Shown piece after piece: positions 50,462 to 60,283 of a stretch of DNA of 64,000 nt. The stretch lies in contig CACZMV010000001.1 in NCBI GenBank assembly GCA_902782305.1, forward strand, positions 1 through 64,000. The letters run 5' to 3'. Source of the DNA: an uncultured Prevotellaceae bacterium. Lineage in GTDB: Bacteria > Bacteroidota > Bacteroidia > Bacteroidales > Bacteroidaceae. Position numbers and translations under genes: made by a program. The notes beneath the pieces are model-generated. The model was not told the DNA's origin. It saw only the letters and a list, made by a program, of their open reading frames with translations, and did no database searches. How positions within the stretch are numbered: the stretch's first letter is position 1; each line of letters begins with the position of its first letter.

Positions 50462-50469
50462 CAAAGTTA
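50462..50469 (-). promoter_or_regulatory. Promoter -7 box, M16 peptidase gene
   Basis: TAACTTTGCC on the minus strand, 70 bp before the ATG. Repeat cluster D begins about 70 bp further upstream. Confidence 0.65.
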
Positions 50470-50538
50470 CGTAAAAACCACACTCGACGTGTCAAAATGT
50501 GCATTTTATTAATGTTTTTTATACTATAAAGCCCTTTT

Positions 50539-50621
50539 GAATACTTCCGGAGTATTCAAAAATACTTCCGGAGTATTTTGAAATAGTCCGAAAGAAAAGA
50601 AAATTAGTCCGAAAGAAATCA
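50539..50621. repeat. 21-bp phased dyad repeat cluster D
   Basis: Cores start at 50542 and 50563 (TACTTCCGGAGTA, near-perfect dyads) and at 50584 and 50605 (TAGTCCGAAAGAA, degraded). The spacing is exactly 21 bp throughout. The core resembles cluster B, and the degraded copies resemble the reverse complement of cluster B units. Confidence 0.9.
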
Positions 50622-50652
50622 AAAACAGTATCGGCAGCTGAAAGGAAGAAAG

Positions 50653-50716
50653 ATTAATACTCGCAATTGCTACATTTAAATCTAACAATTGCGAGCATTA
50701 ATGGTAGCAATTTTTT
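50653..50716. other. Overlapping alternative hairpins
   Basis: ATTAATACTCGCAATTG (50653-50669) pairs with CAATTGCGAGCATTAAT (50686-50702) with one mismatch. ATTGCTAC (about 50666-50673) can instead pair with GTAGCAAT (about 50704-50711), followed by a T run, a terminator-like form on the plus strand. The two folds exclude each other. No plus-strand gene follows. Confidence 0.45.
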
Positions 50717-50754
50717 CCCTTAATAGTTATTACTAAACGTATTAAAGAGACATG

Positions 50755-50787
50755 AAAGGTGCCCTAGCCTTTGCCAGAGCACCTTTT
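50755..50787. terminator. Hairpin behind the OB-fold lipoprotein gene
   Basis: AAAGGTGC (50755-50762) pairs with GCACCTTT (50779-50786), with further CTAGC/GCCAG pairing inside. It lies 24 bp behind the lipoprotein stop and probably ends that operon; the T run is better on the plus strand. Confidence 0.5.
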
Positions 50788-50810
50788 ATATATATAAGTA
50801 TCCTATTATT

Positions 50811-52613
50811 TTATTCGGTCTTACCGTTCAAAGAGTAGATATAGGCCGCTCCCTTACCTTGAGTTTCATAGACACTATACTTTGCAAAATAGGTAAGCGG
50901 ACCATAAATAATCACCACGTCACCAACAGCAATCTGCGGATCTGCCTCAGTCCACTTGCGGTTGCCTACATAATTCACCTGATAAGCCTCGAAATCTTTG
51001 AGAGAATCACCATGCTTTGTTCCATCATCAGAGATATAGAATGAGCCTTGGCCGTAATTAGTACTGAAACCACCTTGATACAGCTCAGAGACAATACCCT
51101 TCACATAGACGGCACCTGTACCACCGCCATCGATAAAGGCAATAGCAGAAGCTATATCAAATGGATCGTCAACGGTTCCTGCATGAGAAGTGCCACCACC
51201 TTTCTTAATAGCATAGACGTATACATTGCCTGAGAACTCAGGAGTTGTTCCCTTGTAGTTAACCAGTTTACCAGTGATAACCACCTCATCGCCTACAGCA
51301 ATCTGATCCTCAGAAGTGAACTTCTCATTATTGAGGAAGAACGAACGGTAGACAGTGATGAAGTTCTCATCCTTTCCGTCAGCAGAGATGTTGAAGGTTG
51401 CATTGCCATAAGAACCTGTATCTATGCTAGCGATAGAGGAAATCTTGCCCTTCGCATAATAAATAACCCCATCTGACGTCGAACCGATAGCCTTACACTT
51501 GGCAATAGCCTCAGCTACATTAAATGGATCATCGGGGTTCTCACCATGAGGCAGTACGTTAGCAGCCTGGCTGACTGTATAGGTGATTGTAGACGAACTT
51601 GTCTTGCCCGTTTTCTGATCGTAAGAGCTTGACGTAAAGTCGATTGTGCCCTTTCTGCCAGCACCTTCATTGGGCAGAGCGGTAAACTTAAATATTGCGG
51701 AGTCAGCTGGATTCTGTTCAAAAATGGTTTTCACACCAGGGATATAGTCAACACCCTGATATACAACCCAAGCCTTTGCCTCATCAGAAATATTGAAGAA
51801 TGCACCGCTGCCTTTATAAGCAACTTTCACACTAAAGTCACCACCTTCCTTAGGCAAATTTGCATCTTCACTAACAACACTCAATAAAGACTTCTCAAGG
51901 TCAATCAGTGTTACGTCAATCAACTCATGTGTTGTACCATATAGTCCCTTCGGGCCCTCAACGGTTATCACATCACCAATTTCAAGACCCCAGCTTGCAA
52001 TAGGATAGTTCTTAAATTTTCCATCCTTATCTGCCATTCCGTAAATCTGAACTTCACCTGTACCGTCCGAAATCCACATATTACCATATTGTTCTGCATT
52101 CGAAGCCCATCGGGTGATCTTTGCTTTTACACGACAGTTTTTACCAACAGGTGCAGCTATGATTTCTGCACAAGTCATATCTGTAGCTTCCAAAGACCCT
52201 TGACGAACCAACAGGAACTGTTTGCTACTACCGATACCAAAACAGATTGTACATTCACGTCCGCCATCGGTTGGTGTGGCATGGAAAGTTACTGTAGTTT
52301 CACCTGCCTGACCTGACAGCTTGTCAGCCGTTAACCAGGAATACACACCAGCTGTTTTATCAGCATTCAACTCAACAGGCAGAGGATAATATGCTTTCTC
52401 TTTATTTCCTAATGTTACAGAGAAAATATCATCCAATTTCCATTCTGCATTTGCGTTTACCGTCAACGTGACGTCACCTCCACTTGTGGGCATCAGCAAT
52501 ACGGTCTTATCAAGCTGAATGGAAGACAACGAACCGATAGGGTCATCGTCTGACTGACAGCCCGTAAACAGTAGGGCTGACAGTATCATGCCTAAAATAT
52601 ATCTCAATTTCAT
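50811..52613 (-). CDS. OB-fold-repeat surface lipoprotein
   Basis: This 600-residue protein has a lipobox (LLFTGC, Cys19) followed by QSDDDP. A BACON-like beta domain (about 30-125, LLMPTSGGDVTLTVNANAEW) is followed by an OB-fold domain (150-230, GNMWISDGTGEVQIYG), a second BACON-like segment (240-340) and two more OB-fold repeats (about 365-475 and 485-600, each with GDEVVITG/GDVVIIYG). OB domains of this kind sit in Bacteroidota proteins that bind nucleic acid or glycans; the ligand is unknown. It follows the Oar-like receptor by 17 bp and is probably its partner. Confidence 0.75.
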   Translation of the reverse strand: MKLRYILGMILSALLFTGCQSDDDPIGSLSSIQLDKTVLLMPTSGGDVTLTVNANAEWKLDDIFSVTLGNKEKAYYPLPVELNADKTAGVYSWLTADKLSGQAGETTVTFHATPTDGGRECTICFGIGSSKQFLLVRQGSLEATDMTCAEIIAAPVGKNCRVKAKITRWASNAEQYGNMWISDGTGEVQIYGMADKDGKFKNYPIASWGLEIGDVITVEGPKGLYGTTHELIDVTLIDLEKSLLSVVSEDANLPKEGGDFSVKVAYKGSGAFFNISDEAKAWVVYQGVDYIPGVKTIFEQNPADSAIFKFTALPNEGAGRKGTIDFTSSSYDQKTGKTSSSTITYTVSQAANVLPHGENPDDPFNVAEAIAKCKAIGSTSDGVIYYAKGKISSIASIDTGSYGNATFNISADGKDENFITVYRSFFLNNEKFTSEDQIAVGDEVVITGKLVNYKGTTPEFSGNVYVYAIKKGGGTSHAGTVDDPFDIASAIAFIDGGGTGAVYVKGIVSELYQGGFSTNYGQGSFYISDDGTKHGDSLKDFEAYQVNYVGNRKWTEADPQIAVGDVVIIYGPLTYFAKYSVYETQGKGAAYIYSLNGKTE

Positions 52614-52630
52614 AATACTTTCCTTATTAA

Positions 52631-55600
52631 TTAATTAAAAATGTATCTAACACCGACAGAAGCATACCAGCACTGACCAATGGAGTGGCTCTTTACCCAT
52701 GTCTGAGTATTGCCATTAACAGCTTTGGGAGTTGAGAAGACAGGATAACCCTGAGCATCAGTGTGGTCATACTTCAAAATACGACCTTCAGTGATGTCAG
52801 TATTCATATATTTGCTGACACCCCAGCTTGAATTAAAGAAGTTCATAACGTTCTTCATATCGAATGAAAGCTGCAGTGTATGCTTGGTCTTACCAATATT
52901 CAGTTTGAAATCGTGCTTGTAGCTGAAGTCAATACGATGTACCCAAGGAGAATAAACGCTGTAAGCCTCAGCATACTCACCTTGACGGTCTTTCAGATAA
53001 TCATTATTATGAACGTACTCCATAAAACGAGTCTTATCGTCTTCTGAAACAAAGCGGAACTCATTATTAGCTACCTGCAAATCAGTAGGGATATAGAGTG
53101 CGTCATAGTTATATCCATCACCATTCATATCGTTAGCGAGCATATAAGACTCATTGCTGCCACCACGCCAAGCCTCGTAAATCAGGCTATAGTGGTTTCC
53201 GCTCTTATCGTGGGCTGTAGCAGAAGCTACAATTCGGTCAGGTGTCACGTTCTTACCATTATGAAGCTTGATGTTATTTGGACCAGCAATTGTAGGCACA
53301 TAGGTGAATGCAGACTCGGCATTAGAACCAGGAAGACTGGTAAGTTCCTTCTTCACCGTATGAGTATAGGCAGCCATCAAGCTCAACCATTCAAATGGTT
53401 GTGCATTCAGCGTAATGTTTGCAGACCACTGATATCCCTTGCTGGTATTCTCCAGCATGAAAGCCTTGGTTCCTGAGCGGAAATTTTCAGCAGGATACAT
53501 GGGACGATTGTCAGCACCATTCCAGCGTGCAAAACCTTCTACATTGCGAAGACTCCAATCTGAAATACATACGTCATTCACCATCTTAGTATAAATACCT
53601 TCCAAAGTTACGGTGAATGGGAAAGAGACAGGAATCTGATAATCAACAGCAATAGAGCTCTTCCATGCCTGTGGCAACTTATAGTTGGGGTCTACAGCAG
53701 AAATTGATGAAGGCTTGGCACCCTCTTCTGGAGAAATGGTATAAGGGAAGCCCATATCAAAGAACTTCTGCTTGAGAGCTTCAAGATTGGTTATCATACC
53801 ACCATTTGCTTTGTTGAACTGAGCAAGAATATCACTTACAGAAGCGTATTTTGCCTTTACGGCATCAGGCAAGTTGTCATACTTGGTTGAAGGACCAATC
53901 TGTGCCTGATACTGAACCATACCAGAGTTTGTCGGCATGTTGGTAAAGAAAACCAGTGACTGACGACCAACGAAAAGACCCGTACCACCTCGAATCTTCA
54001 AACTCTTGTCACCAAACACGTCATAGGTAAAACCAACACGTGGAGAGAAGGTGTAGCCGGCTGATGGCCATGTTCCTGTATCAATATGACGACCGTCATA
54101 GTCGAGATCGTAGATGGCCTTATTGGTCATCAGGTCTGAATTATTGAAATAAAGGCCATCAACGCGCAGACCCATTGTCAGTTTCAATTTGTCGTTAACA
54201 GTCCAGTCGTCCTGAACATAGATGCCTAATTTGTTATACCGAACACGAGCAGCAGGCGAAGACTCTCCATCATAACCATAGGTCAAACAAACAACCTCAG
54301 GAGTTGCACCTGTCAGGAAGTCTTCTAAGCTCAAATAACGATAGTATCCCGTACCATTACGCATATATTGGTTGTCGGCCATCTGATGTTCATAACTGAT
54401 ACCTGCCATCAATTTGTGCTTACCTAGATAGAATGTTACGTCATCCTTAACATTCCAAACTGTATTGTGAACAGCATTGTTATAGGTAAACAACTCGTAA
54501 CCTAAAGACATGTAGCTGGCAGTATTACCGGAACCATCCAGGATGTCTATAAAGGGGAACTCGCTGGAATCAGAGCCACGAACATCGTCTTTCTTAGAAT
54601 ATGTAAGCAAGAATTGGTTTGATATCTTATCTGTTAGACGACTATTCAAGTCAACAGAAAATGAATGAACAATATTCTCCATTGAATACATAGAATTGGC
54701 AAAAGCCATCGAGAACATTGACATGCGGCTATAGGCTGAGCGTGTGCCACCATCCATTGACGATGCATTAGGAGATTGATAGTACTTATTCTTAGTATAG
54801 TTATAACGCAAGGCCAAATGATGTTTGTCGGTAATATTCCAGTCCAAACGTACCAAGAACTTACGGTTTTTTGTATCTGAGGGGAAACTGTTATATGAAC
54901 CTGTATTGTAATTATAAGGAGCCTTGCTTACAAATTCAGAAACACGTTGCATATCACTTATCGTTGTGCGAGACAAATAGTTTTCCGCATCGTACGAGCC
55001 GTCTTCCGAAGCGCGCCATCTGTTAACAATAGTAGGCGTATTCTCCATTTCACCATTGACAAAGAAGAAAAGCTTATTCTTGATGATTGGACCACCTAAG
55101 GTAAATCCGTAGGTCGTTGTCTGATCCTTCTCACGAGAGCCTGTTATCTCCTTATTGTCAATAGCATCACCACGCATATTCTCATTGCGGTGATAGATAT
55201 AGGCACTGCCTTTGAAGGTATTGGTACCCGACTTTGTGATAGCATTTACACCACCACCGATGAAGTTGGTCTGGCGAACATCGAATGGAGAGATAACCAC
55301 CTGCATTTCCTCGATGGCATCCAGCGAAATAGGATTACCACCGCCTGGCAGGTTCGAACTCAAGCCAAAATCATTGTTAAAGTTGGCACCATCGACTGTG
55401 AAGTTAGCTGTACGACCATCGCTACCAGCAAAACTCATTCCGTTACCGCCATACGGTGATAGACGAGTTACATCTGTCAAATTGCGGGTTACCGTAGGCA
55501 TGTTTGCGATCATCTGGTTGTTAATGTTGGTAGAAGCACCGGTCTTCTCTGCAGCAAACTTAGAAGCCTTACCGCTGACTACAACTTCTGTCAACACATT

Positions 55601-55942
55601 AGCGTCCTCTGACAACCAGACATTGAGGTTGTATGTTTCAGCCAATTCCAACGTAACACCCTTAACGACTTTAGGTTGATAACCAATGTAAGAAACCGTC
55701 ACCTCATACGGGCCACCCGTACGCATACCTTGAATGGTAAAGTTACCACTGGTGTTAGTCACCGCTGTGTAACGGGTACCAGAAGGCTCATGTACTGCAA
55801 CTACTGTAGCACCAATGACCTCCTCACCTTTCACATCCTCAAATGTCACCTTACCGGCCATACTCGAGGTCGTGATTTGGGCCATGATGGTCAATGCTGA
55901 TGTGAGCATCAGAACCATCAAAAACAAAATTTTCTTTCTCAT
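52631..55942 (-). CDS. Oar-like TonB-dependent receptor
   Basis: This 1103-residue outer-membrane protein has a signal peptide (MRKKILFLMVLMLTSALTIM), a carboxypeptidase-regulatory-like domain (30-115, GATVVAVHEPSGTRYTAVTN), a plug (TRLSPYGGNGMSFAGSDGRTAN, GGGVNAITKSGTN) and a large barrel (GVRYIFN end). The LSPYGGNG and DGANFNNDFGLS loops mark the Oar subgroup, in which the plug is followed by a barrel with poor similarity to SusC. Oar-type receptors are implicated in protein or vesicle traffic and adhesion. Operon with the OB-fold lipoprotein. Promoter box TAAATTTG at 55982-55989. Confidence 0.9.
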   Translation of the reverse strand: MRKKILFLMVLMLTSALTIMAQITTSSMAGKVTFEDVKGEEVIGATVVAVHEPSGTRYTAVTNTSGNFTIQGMRTGGPYEVTVSYIGYQPKVVKGVTLELAETYNLNVWLSEDANVLTEVVVSGKASKFAAEKTGASTNINNQMIANMPTVTRNLTDVTRLSPYGGNGMSFAGSDGRTANFTVDGANFNNDFGLSSNLPGGGNPISLDAIEEMQVVISPFDVRQTNFIGGGVNAITKSGTNTFKGSAYIYHRNENMRGDAIDNKEITGSREKDQTTTYGFTLGGPIIKNKLFFFVNGEMENTPTIVNRWRASEDGSYDAENYLSRTTISDMQRVSEFVSKAPYNYNTGSYNSFPSDTKNRKFLVRLDWNITDKHHLALRYNYTKNKYYQSPNASSMDGGTRSAYSRMSMFSMAFANSMYSMENIVHSFSVDLNSRLTDKISNQFLLTYSKKDDVRGSDSSEFPFIDILDGSGNTASYMSLGYELFTYNNAVHNTVWNVKDDVTFYLGKHKLMAGISYEHQMADNQYMRNGTGYYRYLSLEDFLTGATPEVVCLTYGYDGESSPAARVRYNKLGIYVQDDWTVNDKLKLTMGLRVDGLYFNNSDLMTNKAIYDLDYDGRHIDTGTWPSAGYTFSPRVGFTYDVFGDKSLKIRGGTGLFVGRQSLVFFTNMPTNSGMVQYQAQIGPSTKYDNLPDAVKAKYASVSDILAQFNKANGGMITNLEALKQKFFDMGFPYTISPEEGAKPSSISAVDPNYKLPQAWKSSIAVDYQIPVSFPFTVTLEGIYTKMVNDVCISDWSLRNVEGFARWNGADNRPMYPAENFRSGTKAFMLENTSKGYQWSANITLNAQPFEWLSLMAAYTHTVKKELTSLPGSNAESAFTYVPTIAGPNNIKLHNGKNVTPDRIVASATAHDKSGNHYSLIYEAWRGGSNESYMLANDMNGDGYNYDALYIPTDLQVANNEFRFVSEDDKTRFMEYVHNNDYLKDRQGEYAEAYSVYSPWVHRIDFSYKHDFKLNIGKTKHTLQLSFDMKNVMNFFNSSWGVSKYMNTDITEGRILKYDHTDAQGYPVFSTPKAVNGNTQTWVKSHSIGQCWYASVGVRYIFN

Positions 55943-55981
55943 AGAATTGATAATACGTTTGTTTTATATTCTTTTCGGTTG

Positions 55982-55989
55982 CAAATTTA
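55982..55989 (-). promoter_or_regulatory. Promoter -7 box, Oar-like receptor operon
   Basis: TAAATTTGCA on the minus strand, 39 bp before the ATG at 55942. Confidence 0.6.
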
Positions 55990-56029
55990 ATTAAAATTTC
56001 CCAAACCAACGTTATAATTTCCGAAAATC

Positions 56030-57778
56030 TTATACCTCTTTTTGTCGTGTACCCATACGAGCCTCAACTACGTTGACTACATAGTCGCCAAGTTTCTCGC
56101 ATTCATTGATAAGATCCATATAGATAGTACCGACTGCATAGGTGTACTGATGGTTATTGATATCACTGATATTCTGAGATTTGAGCTGATTGCGGTAGTT
56201 GTTAATCTCATGCTCGATGTTGAAAGTCCGATTCACATCATACGACTCCCTTCTACCACCCATCAAACGGTTCATCTCCGTGAGTGACTGGTCTGTCAAC
56301 TCCATCATCTGGTGCAGATGGTCATACTGCTTCTCGATGAAATGGTCTTCCTTGCCATTATACTTGCGTGAGATGGTACGAGCCATGTTAAAGCAAGCGT
56401 CACCAATACTCTCCAACTCAGAGATTTCACGAAGCATGGCACGAATCTTGGCCTTCGTATCATCAGAAAGATGAGCATCACTAACGGATTCGAGATATTT
56501 GGCAATCTCTAATTCCATGTTATCACTGATACCCTCATATTTCTCAATACGTGTATAAAGCTTATTGAAGTCGCCCGCCCTGTTATCTTTCTTATTGCTT
56601 GCGCTGCTGGAAAGCGTTAACAACTCACGTACCATGCCAAACATACGTTGCATACGGTTGGAGAATGCCTGGATTTCCTTCTGAGCTTCCAGCACGGAAA
56701 GTTCCGGGGTCTTCATGAAGCCGGCAGTAATAAAGTGCAGGCGGAAATCCTCTTCTTCGTCAACCTTCTTAGGCTTGATGACAGCACAAACCAATTTTTC
56801 TATCTGTGGAATAAACCAAATCAGAATCATGGTATTAGCCACATTGAATGTAGTATGGAAAGCAGCAAGCACAAAACTCAGTTTAGCTGCATTGGCCAGG
56901 AACACACTGGTCTCAACAGCATTCTTGTCCATCATCACATCATAGCCTACCCATCCGCAAACCATATCAATAAAGGGACGGAAGACAAACAGAATCCAGA
57001 TAACGCCAAACACATTGAAGAACATGTGTGCCAAAGCGGCACGACGTGCCTGTGTATTGGCAGAAAGGGCTGCAAGGTTAGAGGTAACGGTGGTTCCAAT
57101 ATTTTCACCCATTACCAAGGCGATACCCTGATAGATTGGCAATGCGCCACTTGAACAGAGAATCATGGTAATGGCCATCACTGCTGCCGAAGACTGTACA
57201 CAGAAGGTCAAAATGCCACCAAGAACAAGGAATACCAAGGTGGTTAGGAAGGAATTGGGATCAAAAGAGGCAAAGAAATCAAGCAACGCCTGATTCTCGC
57301 CCAGATGCATCTCTGTACCGGTCATTCGTAGCGTTCCCAATCCTAAGAGCAGAAATGACAAACCAAACAGGAAGTCACCGATATAACGATAGTGTTTCAG
57401 ATAAATCAGAATGATACCAATGAAAAAGGCCGGATAAATGGCACTGGTGATATCAAACGACATACCTGCAGACATAATCCATGCCGTAAGGGTAGTACCG
57501 ATGTTAGCACCCATAATGACTGAGATGGCCTGCGCCAGTGTTAACAGGCCGGCATTTACAAACGAGACCGTCATTACCGTCGTCGCTGTTGATGACTGAA
57601 CTGACGCTGTCACCAGCATACCAGTAAGCATGCCCGTAAAACGGTTGGTGGTCATGGCACCTAACACATGACGCAACTGTGGACCTGCCATTTTCTGCAG
57701 GGCCTCACTCATTGACTTCATACCGAACATCAGCAGAGCCAGTGAGCCTAACAACTTAAAAATAACCCAAATCGACAT
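56030..57778 (-). CDS. Na/Pi cotransporter-family protein with PhoU-like domain
   Basis: This 582-residue protein has two NptA/PNaS repeats, each with the QSSxA(T) motif: TASVQSSTATTVMTVSFVNAG and FCVQSSAAVMAITMILCSSG, and GANIGTT/GENIGTTVTSNLA loops. About eight membrane helices are followed by a soluble PhoU-like four-helix domain (about 370-575, NRMQRMFGMVRELL). It should carry phosphate with sodium; the PhoU part may control it. No pho-box or Pst genes are near. Confidence 0.92.
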   Translation of the reverse strand: MSIWVIFKLLGSLALLMFGMKSMSEALQKMAGPQLRHVLGAMTTNRFTGMLTGMLVTASVQSSTATTVMTVSFVNAGLLTLAQAISVIMGANIGTTLTAWIMSAGMSFDITSAIYPAFFIGIILIYLKHYRYIGDFLFGLSFLLLGLGTLRMTGTEMHLGENQALLDFFASFDPNSFLTTLVFLVLGGILTFCVQSSAAVMAITMILCSSGALPIYQGIALVMGENIGTTVTSNLAALSANTQARRAALAHMFFNVFGVIWILFVFRPFIDMVCGWVGYDVMMDKNAVETSVFLANAAKLSFVLAAFHTTFNVANTMILIWFIPQIEKLVCAVIKPKKVDEEEDFRLHFITAGFMKTPELSVLEAQKEIQAFSNRMQRMFGMVRELLTLSSSASNKKDNRAGDFNKLYTRIEKYEGISDNMELEIAKYLESVSDAHLSDDTKAKIRAMLREISELESIGDACFNMARTISRKYNGKEDHFIEKQYDHLHQMMELTDQSLTEMNRLMGGRRESYDVNRTFNIEHEINNYRNQLKSQNISDINNHQYTYAVGTIYMDLINECEKLGDYVVNVVEARMGTRQKEV

Positions 57779-57827
57779 AGTTTTAACTTTTTATGAATAT
57801 TTTCTTTTATAATCAAATCCTTTTTTG

Positions 57828-57835
57828 TATCTTTG
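57828..57835 (+). promoter_or_regulatory. Promoter -7 box, nucleoside kinase gene
   Basis: TATCTTTGCA on the plus strand, 24 bp before the ATG at 57859. Confidence 0.75.
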
Positions 57836-57858
57836 CAGAACAATAACTAAAACATTCT

Positions 57859-59520
57859 ATGGAACAATTAATTAATATCCGCTGCAAAAATAATAAAAAA
57901 ACTCTAAAAGTGAGCATCGGCAGCACACTTTCTGAAATTTTTTCTCAGTCTGGCCTCCAGATGGAGTATGGTCCCATCAGTGCAAAAGTCAACAACAAAG
58001 TTGAGGGAATGCATTATCGTGTCTATAAACAAAAAGAAATTGAGTTCCTTGATATGCACTCTCCCAGTAGCATTCGCGCATATACGCGTACCTTATTCTT
58101 TATACTTTGTAAAGCTGCCCACGACCTATACGAAAATTGTAAGGTTGCGATTGACATTCCTGTCAGCAATGGTTATTTCGTCAATTTAAACTTGGGTCGA
58201 GCCGTAACTCCCGACGATGTCAACGACATCCGCCAGCGCATGCAACAGCTCATTGATGCGAAACTGCCCATCCACCGTTTTGAAGCTACTACAGAAGAGG
58301 CCATTCAGATGTTCCGTGAGGTTGGCAGTATGTCAAAAGTCAAATTGCTGGAAAACTCAGGGCGCCTCTTCACTACTTATTATGACTTAGACGGTTACAA
58401 AGACTACTATTATGGTACACTGCTGACCAATACAGCAGATATTTATCTCTTTGGACTAGAATATTACTTCGACGGTTTGCTGTTACGTATACCTTCACGA
58501 AACAATCCGTCAAAACTGAAGTCCTTTATTCGCCAAGATAAGATGTTCGAGATATTCAAAGAGCATCACCACTGGCAAGACTTGCTCAGTCTTCGTACTG
58601 TAGGAGACCTTAATGACGCTATCGAAAAAGGCCATGCGCCACAACTCATCCAGATAGGCGAGGCTTTACAAGAGAAGAAAATTGCCCAGATAGCCGACAA
58701 AATAGCTCAGCAGAAAAATATTAAGATGGTACTCATTGCCGGTCCATCGTCCAGTGGTAAGACTACCACTTGTAAGCGATTGTCCATTCAACTGGCCGTC
58801 AACGGAATGCAACCTATCGGCATCTCACTCGACGACTACTTCCTAGACCGTGAGCAGACTCCACGTGACGAAAGCGGTGACTATGACTTCGAGCACTTGC
58901 ATGCCTTGAACATACCATTGCTGAACGAGCAGATGAACGCATTGTTCCGCGGTGAGGAAATAGAACTGCCCCGTTATAACTTTCAAAAGGGAAAGAGCGA
59001 ATGGAGTGGAAAGAAATTGCAGTTAAAAGGCAAAGAGATTCTGGTGGTGGAAGGCATACATGCACTAAACCCTGAACTGACTATAGATATTCCAGACAAT
59101 CAAATCTTCCGCGTCTATGCCTCGGCATTGACTACAATTCTGCTTGATAACCACAACTATATACCAACATCAGATAATCGACTGCTTCGTCGTATCATCC
59201 GAGACCATAAATACCGTGGAGTGTCAGCACGTGACACCATTCATCGTTGGCCCTCTGTACGCAAAGGCGAAAGCAAATGGATTTTCCCCTATCAAGAAAA
59301 TGCCGATGCCATGTTTAACACTGCTATGCTTTTCGAACTAGCTGTCATCAAACGTCAGGCAGAGCCACTGTTGGAACAGGTTACAGAAAACTGCGAAGAG
59401 TATGCAGAAGCTTATCGGTTGCTGAAATTCCTGAAATATTTCAAGCCAATTCCAGAAGACCAGATACCACCAACCTCTCTCTTGCGTGAATTCCTTGGCG
59501 GATCATCATTTGTATATTAG
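57859..59520 (+). CDS. TGS-domain nucleoside (uridine) kinase
   Basis: This 553-residue protein combines an N-terminal TGS domain (1-65), a ThrRS-editing-like middle (about 70-280, FLDMHSPSSIRAYTRTLFF) and a uridine-kinase/phosphoribulokinase domain with P-loop GPSSSGKT (295-302), DDYFLDREQTPRDESGDYDFEHLHAL and VVEGIHALNPEL. This fusion is standard in Bacteroidota and Firmicutes and is annotated as nucleoside kinase. It should phosphorylate uridine or cytidine in salvage; the role of the RNA-like N-terminal part is not known. It is convergent with the ABC remnant, 14 bp apart. Confidence 0.9.
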   Translation: MEQLINIRCKNNKKTLKVSIGSTLSEIFSQSGLQMEYGPISAKVNNKVEGMHYRVYKQKEIEFLDMHSPSSIRAYTRTLFFILCKAAHDLYENCKVAIDIPVSNGYFVNLNLGRAVTPDDVNDIRQRMQQLIDAKLPIHRFEATTEEAIQMFREVGSMSKVKLLENSGRLFTTYYDLDGYKDYYYGTLLTNTADIYLFGLEYYFDGLLLRIPSRNNPSKLKSFIRQDKMFEIFKEHHHWQDLLSLRTVGDLNDAIEKGHAPQLIQIGEALQEKKIAQIADKIAQQKNIKMVLIAGPSSSGKTTTCKRLSIQLAVNGMQPIGISLDDYFLDREQTPRDESGDYDFEHLHALNIPLLNEQMNALFRGEEIELPRYNFQKGKSEWSGKKLQLKGKEILVVEGIHALNPELTIDIPDNQIFRVYASALTTILLDNHNYIPTSDNRLLRRIIRDHKYRGVSARDTIHRWPSVRKGESKWIFPYQENADAMFNTAMLFELAVIKRQAEPLLEQVTENCEEYAEAYRLLKFLKYFKPIPEDQIPPTSLLREFLGGSSFVY

Positions 59521-59534
59521 CGACAGATTCCCCA

Positions 59535-60278
59535 TTATCCTTTCTGGAGGACACCTGCGGCTATCAATTCGTCGTAAGTGCCTTCCTTAACGACACGTCC
59601 GTTACCTAAGACGATGATACGGTCACACTGGCGAATCGTTTCCAGACGATGGGCAATGGTAATACGAGTACACTTCATACTGGCCAGATAATCGGCAACA
59701 CGCTGTTGGGTCACATTATCAAGAGCCGATGTAACCTCATCAAGCAACATGATGTCTGGGCACTGTACCAAGGCACGTGCCAACAGGATACGTTGTCGCT
59801 GACCACCGGAAATGCCCCTTCCATCTTCCGTGACATAGGTGTTCATACCATTTGGCATTCGTTGTATGTCCTCGACAAGGTCTACCATTCTGGCCGCTTC
59901 CCACGCATTCTCTTCTGTGGCTGCAGGAGCTGTAAAGAGAATATTATCAAGCAGGGTACCTGTTTGGAATGATACAGACAGATATTTGTTCTCATCATAT
60001 TCATTGGGCACCTCTATCTTGGCTGAAAGACTATCGAGTGGCTCACCTGCTTCTACTTTCAATCCTCCGTTTAGAGTAAGATCTGACATATTAAAAAGCA
60101 GACACCCCGCTTCTCCTGTCTTCGACGCTGTCACCAGCTCATTCTTGGTGGTCTTCATTTCAGGTGTCCATTCCAAGATATTGTCGCCACCTGGATATGA
60201 TGCAGACACCTTCAACAATTCAATATCCTCACCTATAACAATAGCTATAGAATCATTGTCAGATGCATAATATAACAA
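59535..60278 (-). pseudogene. Orphan ABC ATPase domain with ruined P-loop
   Basis: The 247 codons cover a single nucleotide-binding domain, opening with IELLKVSASYPGGDNILEW. The Q-loop (Gln105), signature ISGGQ (156-160), Walker B DIMLLDE (175-181) and H-loop His210 are intact. Walker A, expected as GxxGxGKST, reads SKTGEAGCL (52-60): the Lys and Ser/Thr are gone. The transmembrane part is missing and only a TTG start is available; the frame extends 18 codons further without ATG. The C-terminal half resembles exporters of the NHLM bacteriocin group. It may be a decayed transporter fragment or a partner domain without own ATPase activity. It lies 5 bp behind a secreted-protein gene. Confidence 0.65.
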
Positions 60279-60283
60279 TGTAG

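Noticed and set aside
52631..55942. SusC/SusD polysaccharide utilisation locus
   Set aside because: The receptor is Oar-like and its partner is an OB-fold lipoprotein, not a SusD; no glycoside hydrolase lies beside it.
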